Part shown: one piece after another, positions 9,178 through 17,410 of the stretch
Layout: each line of letters opens with the position of its first letter
Position numbering within the stretch: the first letter of the stretch is position 1
NCBI GenBank assembly: GCA_007130695.1
Contig: SLRZ01000260.1
Coordinates: 1 to 32,951, forward strand
Direction of reading: 5' to 3'
Source of the DNA: Nitriliruptoraceae bacterium
GTDB taxonomy: Bacteria > Actinomycetota > Nitriliruptoria > Nitriliruptorales > Nitriliruptoraceae
DNA: 32,951 bases
Notes under the pieces: generated by a model
Database searches by the model: none
What the model was told of the DNA's origin: nothing
The model's input: only the letters and a program-made list of their open reading frames with translations
Program-made: the position numbers and the translations under genes

Positions 9178-9674
9178 GGCTTCACCGCCACGCGAGCGGT
9201 CAGGTCCGCGTCGTCCTCGGAGCTGGCCACATGGCACAACCCGCCGTATCCGTAGCCGATCCTCAGCACGCCCGAGCGGCCATCGTCGAAGGTGATCTCG
9301 GCCTGCGGCCACGATGTCGAGGTGCCACGACCCGCGCCGACGGAGCCGGCGGTGCGGCCACGGCTCGATGCCTCCGAGACCGTCCATGACACCGGGCGGG
9401 GCAGCGTGGCGGCATGGTGATCGGTGAAGGCCTCGCGATCCGCGGCCAGCACACCCTCGTCGCACACTTGCGTCCAGGCGGCGTCGAGATCTCCGGTGCT
9501 GAGCGCCTCGAGATAGGCCTCCACCATGGCCACCTGGTCCTCGCTGGTCACCGTGTTCTCCGCCCCACTCTCGGGCTCACTCCGTCCGGCCGGCCCGAGG
9601 CAGCCGGCGACCAGGAGTGTGAGCGCCAGTGCGCCCGAACGTCGTCGCAGGCGTCCCGACGGGTCAGCCACCAT
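9174..9674 (-). CDS. Putative lipoprotein
   Basis: N-terminal signal with lipobox LLVAGC; MVEAYLEALSTGDLDAAWTQVCDEG region (DUF4878/NTF2-like appearance). Confidence 0.7.
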   Translation of the reverse strand: MVADPSGRLRRRSGALALTLLVAGCLGPAGRSEPESGAENTVTSEDQVAMVEAYLEALSTGDLDAAWTQVCDEGVLAADREAFTDHHAATLPRPVSWTVSEASSRGRTAGSVGAGRGTSTSWPQAEITFDDGRSGVLRIGYGYGGLCHVASSEDDADLTARVAVKP

Positions 9675-10227
9675 CGACCCGCAACGTCTCCAGGGCCACC
9701 TCGACCATCTGCTCGGTGATGAGATCCTCGGGCCCCACCAGCCGCATCAGCACCGCGTGTTCGTTGTCGTACATGGCACCCGCGTAGGTGAAGAAGACGG
9801 TCTGACCGTCCAGAGCCGGAGCCTCGATGCTCAACTGGATCAGGAAGGCGTCGTCGCTGCCGGCGACCTCGAGGCTGCGCCGTTCGTGTTGCTCGTGCCC
9901 AGGCGCCACCGAGAGCTGACCGGCCATGACGGAGACGGCCTCCTCGGCCGTGGAGACCGGTTCGCTGTAGCGCCACAGCGAAGCCCCCACGTGGAGTTCC
10001 TCCGCATCGGGGTGCTCGGCTACCACCGCGTCGGGATCGGCTTCGAGGAGGGTTTCGTCGTCACCGTCGTCCCAGTCGTCGGGGACGCCCACCGCGGCGA
10101 CCTGATGCTCGAGGAGCCGGTAGTCATCGGGTGGGGCCACGGCCTCCGGGGCGTCGTCGCATCCAGCGGCGGTCAAGAGCAGGACGGCGCCGAGTGCCGC
10201 ACGTTCGCTAAGTCGACGGCGAGGCAT
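9664..10227 (-). CDS. Putative lipoprotein
   Basis: MPRRRLSERAALGAVLLLTAAGCDDAPEA lipobox (TAAGC); short overlap with the next gene. Confidence 0.7.
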   Translation of the reverse strand: MPRRRLSERAALGAVLLLTAAGCDDAPEAVAPPDDYRLLEHQVAAVGVPDDWDDGDDETLLEADPDAVVAEHPDAEELHVGASLWRYSEPVSTAEEAVSVMAGQLSVAPGHEQHERRSLEVAGSDDAFLIQLSIEAPALDGQTVFFTYAGAMYDNEHAVLMRLVGPEDLITEQMVEVALETLRVDGG

Positions 10228-10254
10228 GAGGACTCCTGAGTCAAACGCAGTCGG

Positions 10255-11595
10255 CTAGCCGACGCAGTCGGTGAAGGTCACGAGGTCGCGGTCGCCCGAC
10301 GGGGTGGGAGCTCCGAGATAGTAGGCCTCGACCGCGGTGCTCGTCGACGTGCTGAAGCCTCCGCGTGCACCGAGCTTCGCCCCCAGAGCCGCTTTCGCTC
10401 CAACCGACAGGCCCGATTCCGTGCCTTCGTAGCCCACCAGGCTGACTCGTGCCTCGTCCGCGACGAGTTGGTGGAACGCGTCTGGGTCCGGACTCGTGCC
10501 GCTCAGCCAAAGCCGAGCCTCCTCTCGTGCTGCGGCGTCATCGAGTGGCACCGTGACCTTCTCCACGAGGCTCGCTGTCCCGGCACCGCTCAACAGGGCG
10601 GTGGTCTCGGGAAGGTTCGATCCGATGGCGGCCAGCTGCGTTCCACTGACGCTGTTGACCAGCTCGATCTCGACCAGATTCCCTTGGGCGTCCTGGGTGA
10701 GTCGCGCCACCGAGGTCATGCCCACCTCGCCACCGACTTCGCCAGCGACCCAACTCACGTCACCGCTGGCGGTCATCGACACCTCGAAGTAGTCCGTGTA
10801 GGTCCAGTTCTCGGGGTCCGGATCACCGAGGTTCTGTTCCTGCCCGAGATACATCGTGGACTCGACCCCGGTGGAGGCCCCGGCGACCTGCTGGCCGAGG
10901 TATTCGAGTTCCACACCGGCGGTGAGCTCTGCCTCCACGCCGGCAGCGATGAACACCTTGTCGGGGCCCGCGAGTTCCCCGAAGAGCAGGTCTCCGGCCC
11001 AGCTCGCCAGCGGGTCGCCGACCAACGGCAGCCTTCCGACGGTCTGCTGGAGGCCTTCACCCTTGATCAGGCGGTCCTGGAGCGCGTCCGCATCGCTGCT
11101 ACCCACCACCCAGCTGGCGCCCTCCTCGGCCACGAGTCCCGCGGAGGCGTCCGCGGTGGCACCGAGAGTGCCCGGCCCGTACTCGACCTCCGCGCCGACG
11201 CCTGCGGTCAGTCCCACCCCGCCGTCGTCGACGAGCGTGAACTCCGTGGTGCCGTCACTTCTCTCGGTGCGGGCGAAGGTCATGCCCGCCTGCGCCGTGA
11301 AGAAGGCGACGGAGACGTCGACATCCCCCTGATAGGAGCGCTCCGAGACGTCACAGGCATCGGGGCGGAAGTCCTCGTCGGTGAGGGCGCGCTGATCCCC
11401 GACATCGCAGGCCACGTCGCCGACGAGGCAGAAGGCACTGCGGATCGTCTCGCCGATCGTCTCGGCGACGGTTGTGGGCGCGACGAAGATGATCAGTGCG
11501 ACCGCCAGCGCGCTCACGGCGATGTACTCGCCGGTGCTCGCCCCGCCCTCGTCCCGCCAGTCCACGTTCGTCCCCGAAGTCGCCGTCACGCGCAC
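10255..11595 (-). CDS. Large Flp-pilin-leader secreted protein (candidate minor pilin/adhesin)
   Basis: Type IVb prepilin-like N-terminus DEGG|ASTGEYIAVSALAVALIIFVAP (E5-Y6 after G) followed by ~380 aa of acidic, Gly/Val-rich sequence ending TFTDCVG. GTG start. Confidence 0.7.
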   Translation of the reverse strand: MRVTATSGTNVDWRDEGGASTGEYIAVSALAVALIIFVAPTTVAETIGETIRSAFCLVGDVACDVGDQRALTDEDFRPDACDVSERSYQGDVDVSVAFFTAQAGMTFARTERSDGTTEFTLVDDGGVGLTAGVGAEVEYGPGTLGATADASAGLVAEEGASWVVGSSDADALQDRLIKGEGLQQTVGRLPLVGDPLASWAGDLLFGELAGPDKVFIAAGVEAELTAGVELEYLGQQVAGASTGVESTMYLGQEQNLGDPDPENWTYTDYFEVSMTASGDVSWVAGEVGGEVGMTSVARLTQDAQGNLVEIELVNSVSGTQLAAIGSNLPETTALLSGAGTASLVEKVTVPLDDAAAREEARLWLSGTSPDPDAFHQLVADEARVSLVGYEGTESGLSVGAKAALGAKLGARGGFSTSTSTAVEAYYLGAPTPSGDRDLVTFTDCVG

Positions 11596-11673
11596 GGCTG
11601 CGTGTGACCTCGAACCCTACGTTGAGCCACGTGCGAAACCCTGGGCTCCACGGTCCACGACGGCGCGTTCCTT

Positions 11674-11693
11674 GGGCCCATTCACGTGGGCCC
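11674..11693 (-). promoter_or_regulatory. 20-bp palindromic element, copy 2
   Basis: Minus strand GGGCCCA-CGTGAA-TGGGCCC, 18/20 identical to the element at 14635-14654. Confidence 0.5.
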
Positions 11694-12041
11694 CGGCGAC
11701 GCGCCGGTGTGGGTCGCGGCGACGGTGACCTGCACTCCGGGCGTCACACCCCAGAGGTGGAAGCCTCCCGCTTCCGCCTCCAGAACCGCACGTGCGCGCA
11801 GCAGCGGACGTCCAAGCCGGCCGGGAGGCATCGTCGTGCACCTCAAGACCACACCCCGGCGATCGAGGTGGGCAACGTCGATCGGGAAGCGCATCCCCGC
11901 CGAATGCACCTGCCGGGTGCGTGGAAGCCACAGCGCGCCGTCGAGGCCCTCGCGCCCGAGCAGCCCTCGTCGTCGGGTGCGCCGACTGTCGGCCACCTCG
12001 ACGGCGCAGACGTCGCGACCGTCGACGTGGAGCCGCATCAC
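11682..12041 (-). CDS. DUF192-family protein
   Basis: VADSRRTRRRGLLGREGLDGALWLPRTRQVHSAGMRFPIDVAHLDRRGVVLRCTTMPPGRLG is characteristic of DUF192. Confidence 0.85.
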   Translation of the reverse strand: MMRLHVDGRDVCAVEVADSRRTRRRGLLGREGLDGALWLPRTRQVHSAGMRFPIDVAHLDRRGVVLRCTTMPPGRLGRPLLRARAVLEAEAGGFHLWGVTPGVQVTVAATHTGASPGPT

Positions 12042-12643
12042 CGTTCGGCCTCGGGGTCCACGTCCCGCAGGAGGATCTCGACCCGTCGGTTCTGCTGGCG
12101 TCCTTCGGACGAGTCGTTGTCGGCGACCGGTTCCACCTCGCCTCGGCCTTCGACGTGCAGGCGCGCCCGCTCGACACCAGCGGTCACCAGGTGGTCGGCC
12201 ACTGCCTCCGCGCGTCGCTCCGAGAGGCCGAGGTTGTAGTCAGCGGCGCCCTGGGCGTCCGTGTGGCCGACGATCTCCACCGGCGCCGTGTCGTAGTGCT
12301 CGAGCACCTCGAGGATCTCGTCCAACGCCGCATGGGCGTCGCGACGGAGTGTGGCTTCGTCGAAGTCGAAGAGCACCTCGGCGGGGACCGTCATCAGCGT
12401 GCCTTCGTCGGTCCGTCGGCCGTCGTAGTCGCTGATGATCTCCCGGATACGGACTTCAGCCTCGGACGTGACGTCGTCGCCACCGGTGGTCGTGGCCGTG
12501 GACGCGACGTCATCCGCAGCCACCTCCTCGTCCGTGGCGCTGGACGTCTCGGTGTCGGTCGTCTGCTCATCGGCGTCCTGGCACGCCCAGAGCAGGCACG
12601 CCAGGGCCGCGAACGAAAGGAGCGTTCGGACCGGACCGGTCAT
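12038..12643 (-). CDS. OmpA-family (peptidoglycan-binding) lipoprotein
   Basis: Signal with LLWAC lipobox; LFDFDEATLRRDAHAALDEILEVL...VEIVGHTDAQGAADYNLGLSERRAEAVADHLVTAGV...VEGRGEVEPVADNDSSEGRQQNRRVEI. Confidence 0.92.
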   Translation of the reverse strand: MTGPVRTLLSFAALACLLWACQDADEQTTDTETSSATDEEVAADDVASTATTTGGDDVTSEAEVRIREIISDYDGRRTDEGTLMTVPAEVLFDFDEATLRRDAHAALDEILEVLEHYDTAPVEIVGHTDAQGAADYNLGLSERRAEAVADHLVTAGVERARLHVEGRGEVEPVADNDSSEGRQQNRRVEILLRDVDPEAER

Positions 12644-13260
12644 GATGACGTGTCCCCGGCGACGGGTAGGTCTCGGAACTCGAAGGAGGGGAACCGCGCG
12701 TGCTCACGATCGACGTTGAGCGCCCCTTGGCTACCCCAGTTGAGCAGCAGATCGAGGGTGACGTCGTCGTCCGAGAGCTGCCCGACGAAGCCCAGGGTCG
12801 CGGTCAACTCCCCACCGGAGGGCACCGACAGATCGGGGTTGTCCTCCGGTGGGCGGAAGTCGAAGGTGCGCCCTTGGGGGGCCTCGAGCCGGATGTAGCG
12901 GCCCGACTCCGCAAGGCGGATGTCTTCCTGCGACGGGTTGAACGCTTCCAGGTCGACGTACACGGCGCGGTCGTCGATGGTGAGGCCGGTGACCGTCACC
13001 GTTGCGCCCGAGGGGTGCGTTTCGGTTTCCTCCAGGTCGACCGAGCGAGGCGATGGCGACTCCTCGGTCTCGCTTGCGGAGTCCTCCGCCGACCCTTCTT
13101 CGCCGTCGATGGCCTCCTCGGACGCCTCCGGATCCGCATCGTCCTGCGACTCGACCGCGACCTCGTCCGTGTCATCGGCCTCGTCGTCACCGCGGTCGGT
13201 GCAAGCCGCAAGGAGCGAACAGGCAAGCAGTAGCGCGGTCGCACGGGACCAGGACCTCAT
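12640..13260 (-). CDS. Putative lipoprotein with DUF4352-like beta-sandwich domain
   Basis: MRSWSRATALLLACSLLAACTDRGDDEADD lipobox; acidic linker; HPSGATVTVTGLTIDDRAVYVDLEAFNPSQEDIRL... Confidence 0.7.
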   Translation of the reverse strand: MRSWSRATALLLACSLLAACTDRGDDEADDTDEVAVESQDDADPEASEEAIDGEEGSAEDSASETEESPSPRSVDLEETETHPSGATVTVTGLTIDDRAVYVDLEAFNPSQEDIRLAESGRYIRLEAPQGRTFDFRPPEDNPDLSVPSGGELTATLGFVGQLSDDDVTLDLLLNWGSQGALNVDREHARFPSFEFRDLPVAGDTSS

Positions 13261-13318
13261 CGTCGACTCCTGGGTCGGTTTCGAAAGCGTAGGCCAACCG
13301 GCCGTCCGGGCATTCAAC

Positions 13319-14263
13319 CTAGTCAAGTCTGGCCGGGTCGATCAGGTACGGGTCGGTGGCCTCGATACCGATGTGGCCGGGAGCAGGCCGCGGACTGAGC
13401 CCCCCGCACTCGTCGTGGTCCGCGTGGGACGCGTACGCCGGCAGAGTGGCCGGGTGGGGGCGACACAGCGGTGGGTCCGCCATGGCCGAGAGAGCACCCT
13501 GCAGAGCAGCGTGGTCGCTGGTCTCGAGCGCGAGGCCCCAGTTGAGAAGCGTCGCGCCAGGCGGGAGCGGGTGCCCGCCCCGCCAGCGATCCAGTTGCTC
13601 TCCGAAGCTGACGAACCCGTGGGTGATGGACAGGTCGGCACCCATTTCGTCCTCGACCCGCAGCACCGCCTCCTGCATCGCGGTGCGAAGATTGCGGGTG
13701 TCGGCGCTGCCACAGCTGACAAGGCCAGAAGAATCGGGTGGGTCGAGGCCCGCGTCCTCAGCGACGGCCTGGGCCTCTGCGAGGGTCAGACAACCCGGTG
13801 ACGGGGCGCCGTGCAAGGTCAACTCCACGACCGCAGCGGCCTCGGCTCGACCACGGGTGTCCGCCATCTCCTCGTCGATCGACGGTTCCCCGATGCCCCC
13901 CGCGGTGCGGGTGGTGACCCTCACGACGACGGTTCGGCGATCGACCGACACCACACTGAACTCATCCAGCTCGCTGTCGTTGGCTTCGGCATACTGCTCC
14001 GCACGCTGCCTGGCGGGCCCGGCGATGTCGCCGGCCACCGCGCCGGATGCGAGGTAGGCGATCCCGCCGGGGCCTTCGAGTGCGTCGGCGAGCGCGTCTG
14101 CGCCCGCCAGTGCGGCCGCGTCGGCGGCCGTGACCGCGGTGGCCCGAAGCTCAGTGAGGCGGCCGCCCTGCGTCAGGGCGACCGCCGTGATCATGAGTCC
14201 GACGATGGCGATGAGTACCAGTGGCAGCGCCTGGCCGGCCTCGTCCTGCCATCGACCAGGCAT
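13319..14263 (-). CDS. TadG-like pilus assembly protein
   Basis: MPGRWQDEAGQALPLVLIAIVGLMITAVALTQGGRLTELRATAVTAADAAALAGADALADAL: N-terminal TadE/TadG-like hydrophobic segment and DAAALAGA motif. Confidence 0.8.
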   Translation of the reverse strand: MPGRWQDEAGQALPLVLIAIVGLMITAVALTQGGRLTELRATAVTAADAAALAGADALADALEGPGGIAYLASGAVAGDIAGPARQRAEQYAEANDSELDEFSVVSVDRRTVVVRVTTRTAGGIGEPSIDEEMADTRGRAEAAAVVELTLHGAPSPGCLTLAEAQAVAEDAGLDPPDSSGLVSCGSADTRNLRTAMQEAVLRVEDEMGADLSITHGFVSFGEQLDRWRGGHPLPPGATLLNWGLALETSDHAALQGALSAMADPPLCRPHPATLPAYASHADHDECGGLSPRPAPGHIGIEATDPYLIDPARLD

Positions 14264-14268
14264 CTGGG

Positions 14269-14523
14269 TCAGCTCACCACCAACTCGCGCACCTGGTCGA
14301 AGGCGGCAACGACCGCATCCCGGATCGCCCCGCCGATGTCGTCGCCGAAGTTGATCACGATTCCGATGACGGCGGCGATCAGCACGATCACGGCCACGTA
14401 CTCGGCGGTCGCCTGGCCGTCCTCGTCCCGGTCGGCGTCGGCCAGCGTCGTCACCAGACGGTTGCGCAGCGCGACGTAGCTGCGGAGGCTCGCGGTGTCC
14501 AGCTGCTCGGCGAGGTGCTTCAT
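14269..14523 (-). CDS. flp: Flp-type pilin
   Basis: 84 aa; DRDEDG|QATAEYVAVIVLIAAVIGIVINFGDDIGGAIRDAV: canonical Flp leader G|XXXXEY. Confidence 0.88.
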   Translation of the reverse strand: MKHLAEQLDTASLRSYVALRNRLVTTLADADRDEDGQATAEYVAVIVLIAAVIGIVINFGDDIGGAIRDAVVAAFDQVRELVVS

Positions 14524-14560
14524 GGGATGCTCTCCTGGGGTGTCCCTGCGGGGGTCGGTC

Positions 14561-14578
14561 AGCGTCGTCTTCGACGCT
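14561..14578 (-). promoter_or_regulatory. Perfect hairpin in the flp leader
   Basis: AGCGTCG-TCTT-CGACGCT (7-bp arms, 4-nt loop), about 40 nt upstream of the flp start codon. Confidence 0.4.
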
Positions 14579-14633
14579 ACGCGGGTGCACCTGGGTCGCG
14601 GCAGGGCCTGCGGCACCAACAGCTTCCCGGTAT

Positions 14634-14655
14634 GGGGCCCATTCTCCTGGGCCCC
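14634..14655 (-). promoter_or_regulatory. Palindromic element, copy 1
   Basis: Minus strand GGGGCCCA-GGAGAA-TGGGCCCC; near-identical core to 11674-11693. Confidence 0.5.
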
Positions 14656-14709
14656 CGACGGAGGTGAGGCCCCCGGCACCAACGGTGGGCCGTCTCCGTT
14701 GCGACGCCG

Positions 14710-15345
14710 TCACGACGGGCCCTCCTCAGCGAGCCCCAACCACACGGCGACGGCCTGCGCCCGCTGGTCGACGGCGAGTTTCGCGTAGATGTGGTTGATG
14801 TGGTTCTTGACGGTCTTGTCCGACACGAAGAGCCGCTCGGCGATCTCGCCATTGGACAGACCCCGGGCAACCAGGTCCATGACTTCGCGCTCGCGCTCGG
14901 TCAGGCCGTGGCGGTCGTCCGCGCGGCTCGGTGCGCTGCGCAGTGCCTCGAAGACCGCGGGCGTCGCCTGCTGCGAGAGCAGCGAGCCCCCGCAATGCAC
15001 GGTGCGGATCGCTTGCCCGAGGTCGATGGGGTCGAAGGTTCCGTGGACGAGATAGCCCGACGCGCCCGCCCGGATCGCGCTGGTGACGATGTCGGGATCG
15101 TCGGAGTAGGTGAGCATGAGGATCCGGGTGTCGGCCGAAAGCCTGCTTGCCGCCGAGACACCGTCCAGCACCGGCATGCGCACATCCAGTAGCACCACGT
15201 CCGGTCGCAGGACTCTTGCGCGATCGATGGCTTCCTGCCCGGTCGCAGCTTCACCCACGACCTCGACGTCGTCGATGGTGAGCAGGAGTGCGCGCAGTCC
15301 GCCTCGAATGACGGGGTTGTCGTCGGCGAGGAGCACACGGATCAC
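14710..15345 (-). CDS. NarL/LuxR-family response regulator
   Basis: MIRVLLADDNPVIRGGLRALL receiver; C-terminal LTEREREVMDLVARGLSNGEIAERLFVSDKTVKNHINHIYAKL HTH. Confidence 0.96.
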   Translation of the reverse strand: MIRVLLADDNPVIRGGLRALLLTIDDVEVVGEAATGQEAIDRARVLRPDVVLLDVRMPVLDGVSAASRLSADTRILMLTYSDDPDIVTSAIRAGASGYLVHGTFDPIDLGQAIRTVHCGGSLLSQQATPAVFEALRSAPSRADDRHGLTEREREVMDLVARGLSNGEIAERLFVSDKTVKNHINHIYAKLAVDQRAQAVAVWLGLAEEGPS

Positions 15346-16529
15346 GCGGGCACCTCCTCGACGTCGTGACCGGGACAGCGCAGTTCCAGGTGTGTGCCCT
15401 GGCCGGGGGCGGAACGCAGCGTCAGTTCACCGCCGAGGAGTTGCGCCCGTTCCCGCAGGCCGACCAGGCCGTGATGGCCTTCCCGTCCGAACACGGTGAG
15501 GTCCGCTGGTAGCTCGAAGCCCTCCCCGTCATCGCGGACGTGCAGCCGGATCCCGCTGCACCCCAGTTCCAGCTCCACCTCGACGCGTTGCGCGCGGGCG
15601 TGGCGCGAGACGTTGCACAGCGCTTCGCGCAGGATCTGCAGCAACTCGTGGCGAGCACGCGGTGCGAGCTCTCCGTCGCCGACGACGTGCAGCGCCGTCT
15701 CCAGGCCCTCGGTCTCGCCGACCAGCGCGAGCTCTTCGCGGACGACCTCGTGCAGTGAGCGTCGCGGGTCGTCGGCCCGCAGATCGCTCAGTAGCGCCCG
15801 GGTTTCGGAAGCAGCGATCTCGGCGGCGTGACGGATCCGGACGGCTTCGTGACGCGCGCGCTCGGGGTCGCTGCGGGTGAGGGCGTCGAGGCTCACCGCC
15901 GAGAGCACGATCCCGTGGAGGGTCTTCGCAACCGAGTCGTGCATCTCGCGAGCGAGACGGGCACGTTCTTCGGCAGTGACCGCTCGAACGAGGCCGCTCC
16001 GTGCGGCGCGTAGCGCGACGTCGCGGTCGATGAGCAGCCGGCGCAGTTCGGCGCCCAGCAGCGCTCCGCCCGGCAGCAGCGCCGGGACGACCAAAGTGGC
16101 CGCCACGGGTGCGCCGGGCAGGTACACGGTGGCCGCCATCCCGTAGCCGGCGAGCAGGAGGATGGCGAGCACGACACCACCGGCGCGTGCGTAGAGGATG
16201 CCGGCGAGCACGGCCGTGGTGACCACGTACAGGGTGAACGGCGTGTCGACGCCGGCCGTGCCGAGGACGATGACGGAGACGGCGAGATCGAGTGCCATCG
16301 CACTGGGGTGGCGAAGCACCCAGTCACCGATGCGTGTCCACAGCAGCAGCGGCAGCACCGAGGTGCCGGCCATGAGCACGACCACGCCGAGTGCATCGAG
16401 CGTGCTCGGCGCGGCGGCCAGCGACACCAGCAGCAGCACGACCACCCGGACGTTGAGCAGCAGCCGTACCAGGGGTGCGAGCACTGTGGCCGCGTGTCGG
16501 TCCGGAGCGGGGAGGGCCAGCCCGGTCAT
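15342..16529 (-). CDS. Membrane sensor histidine kinase (HisKA_3 type)
   Basis: N-terminal TM segments; H-box LAREMHDSVAKTLHGI; HATPase region LLQILREALCNVSRHARAQRVEVEL...VRDDGEGFELP; 4-bp overlap with the RR gene. Confidence 0.95.
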   Translation of the reverse strand: MTGLALPAPDRHAATVLAPLVRLLLNVRVVVLLLVSLAAAPSTLDALGVVVLMAGTSVLPLLLWTRIGDWVLRHPSAMALDLAVSVIVLGTAGVDTPFTLYVVTTAVLAGILYARAGGVVLAILLLAGYGMAATVYLPGAPVAATLVVPALLPGGALLGAELRRLLIDRDVALRAARSGLVRAVTAEERARLAREMHDSVAKTLHGIVLSAVSLDALTRSDPERARHEAVRIRHAAEIAASETRALLSDLRADDPRRSLHEVVREELALVGETEGLETALHVVGDGELAPRARHELLQILREALCNVSRHARAQRVEVELELGCSGIRLHVRDDGEGFELPADLTVFGREGHHGLVGLRERAQLLGGELTLRSAPGQGTHLELRCPGHDVEEVPA

Positions 16530-17401
16530 GGCACGATCTCTGGCTGGCCGGTTGCGGCCAGCATCGCCGCAACGATCATGATGATGGAGGCGGGGACGAG
16601 CGTGAAGGCCACGATCAGGCTCACCCGCGGGACGGCCTGCGCCGCCTTCCGCCGTGCGCGCTGGTTCCACTGCTCTCGTAGATCGTCGGCCATCGACCGG
16701 AGGGTGTCGCTCAGGGGGGCGCCCAACTCCTCGGCCTGGCGCAGCGCGACCACGAAGGAGTCGAGGACCTCCGACTCGTTACGGGTCCGCAGCGCTTCGA
16801 AGGCCTCCCGGCGCGACATGCCGAACGACATCTGCCGCAACGCGGTCTCCACCTCCTCGGCGAGTGGGCCCTCGAAGGCATCAGCGATCCGCCGCAGCGC
16901 GGACTGGAAGCCGAGGCCGGCCTCGACGGTCACCGACAGCACGTCGAGGAAGTCGGGGAGGTCCCGCTCGAGGCGGTCCTGGCGACGACGCACGGCCGCA
17001 CGAAGCCACAGATCCTGCAGGAGCCCACCGGTGACGGCCACCAGCAGACCCGTGACCGTTTGCCCGATCAGCAGGAGCAGGAGCCCGGCGCCGCCCAACG
17101 AGAGCGCGTAGGCCGTGCGGCGGGCAAGGAACGATTCCGCGGTGAGACCCTCCGGGCTTCCGGCCGCCTCGAGCCGTCGCTGATAGCGACGGAAGCTCGC
17201 ATCGGGCACCATCGAACGTGTCAGAGGCAGCAGGGAGACCGCGAACCGGTCCACCAGGGACCGGCGCGGCTTGGGCGCCTCCTCGCGGACCCTGGCCGTC
17301 GGCTCGAAGCGCTCCCAGGCCACGGGAGAGCGAAGCAAGCGCACGCCGGCGCCAGCTGTGGCCAGACAGGCCAGCAGCGCGACGACCAGGACGGGCACCA
17401 C
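16526..17401 (-). CDS. tadC: Type II secretion F-family protein, TadC-like
   Basis: RDLPDFLDVLSVTVEAGLGFQSALRRIADAFEGPLAEEVETALRQMSFGMSRREAFEALRTR...LRSMADDLREQWNQRARRKAAQ. Confidence 0.9.
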   Translation of the reverse strand: MVPVLVVALLACLATAGAGVRLLRSPVAWERFEPTARVREEAPKPRRSLVDRFAVSLLPLTRSMVPDASFRRYQRRLEAAGSPEGLTAESFLARRTAYALSLGGAGLLLLLIGQTVTGLLVAVTGGLLQDLWLRAAVRRRQDRLERDLPDFLDVLSVTVEAGLGFQSALRRIADAFEGPLAEEVETALRQMSFGMSRREAFEALRTRNESEVLDSFVVALRQAEELGAPLSDTLRSMADDLREQWNQRARRKAAQAVPRVSLIVAFTLVPASIIMIVAAMLAATGQPEIVP

Positions 17402-17410
17402 GATTCGCTC

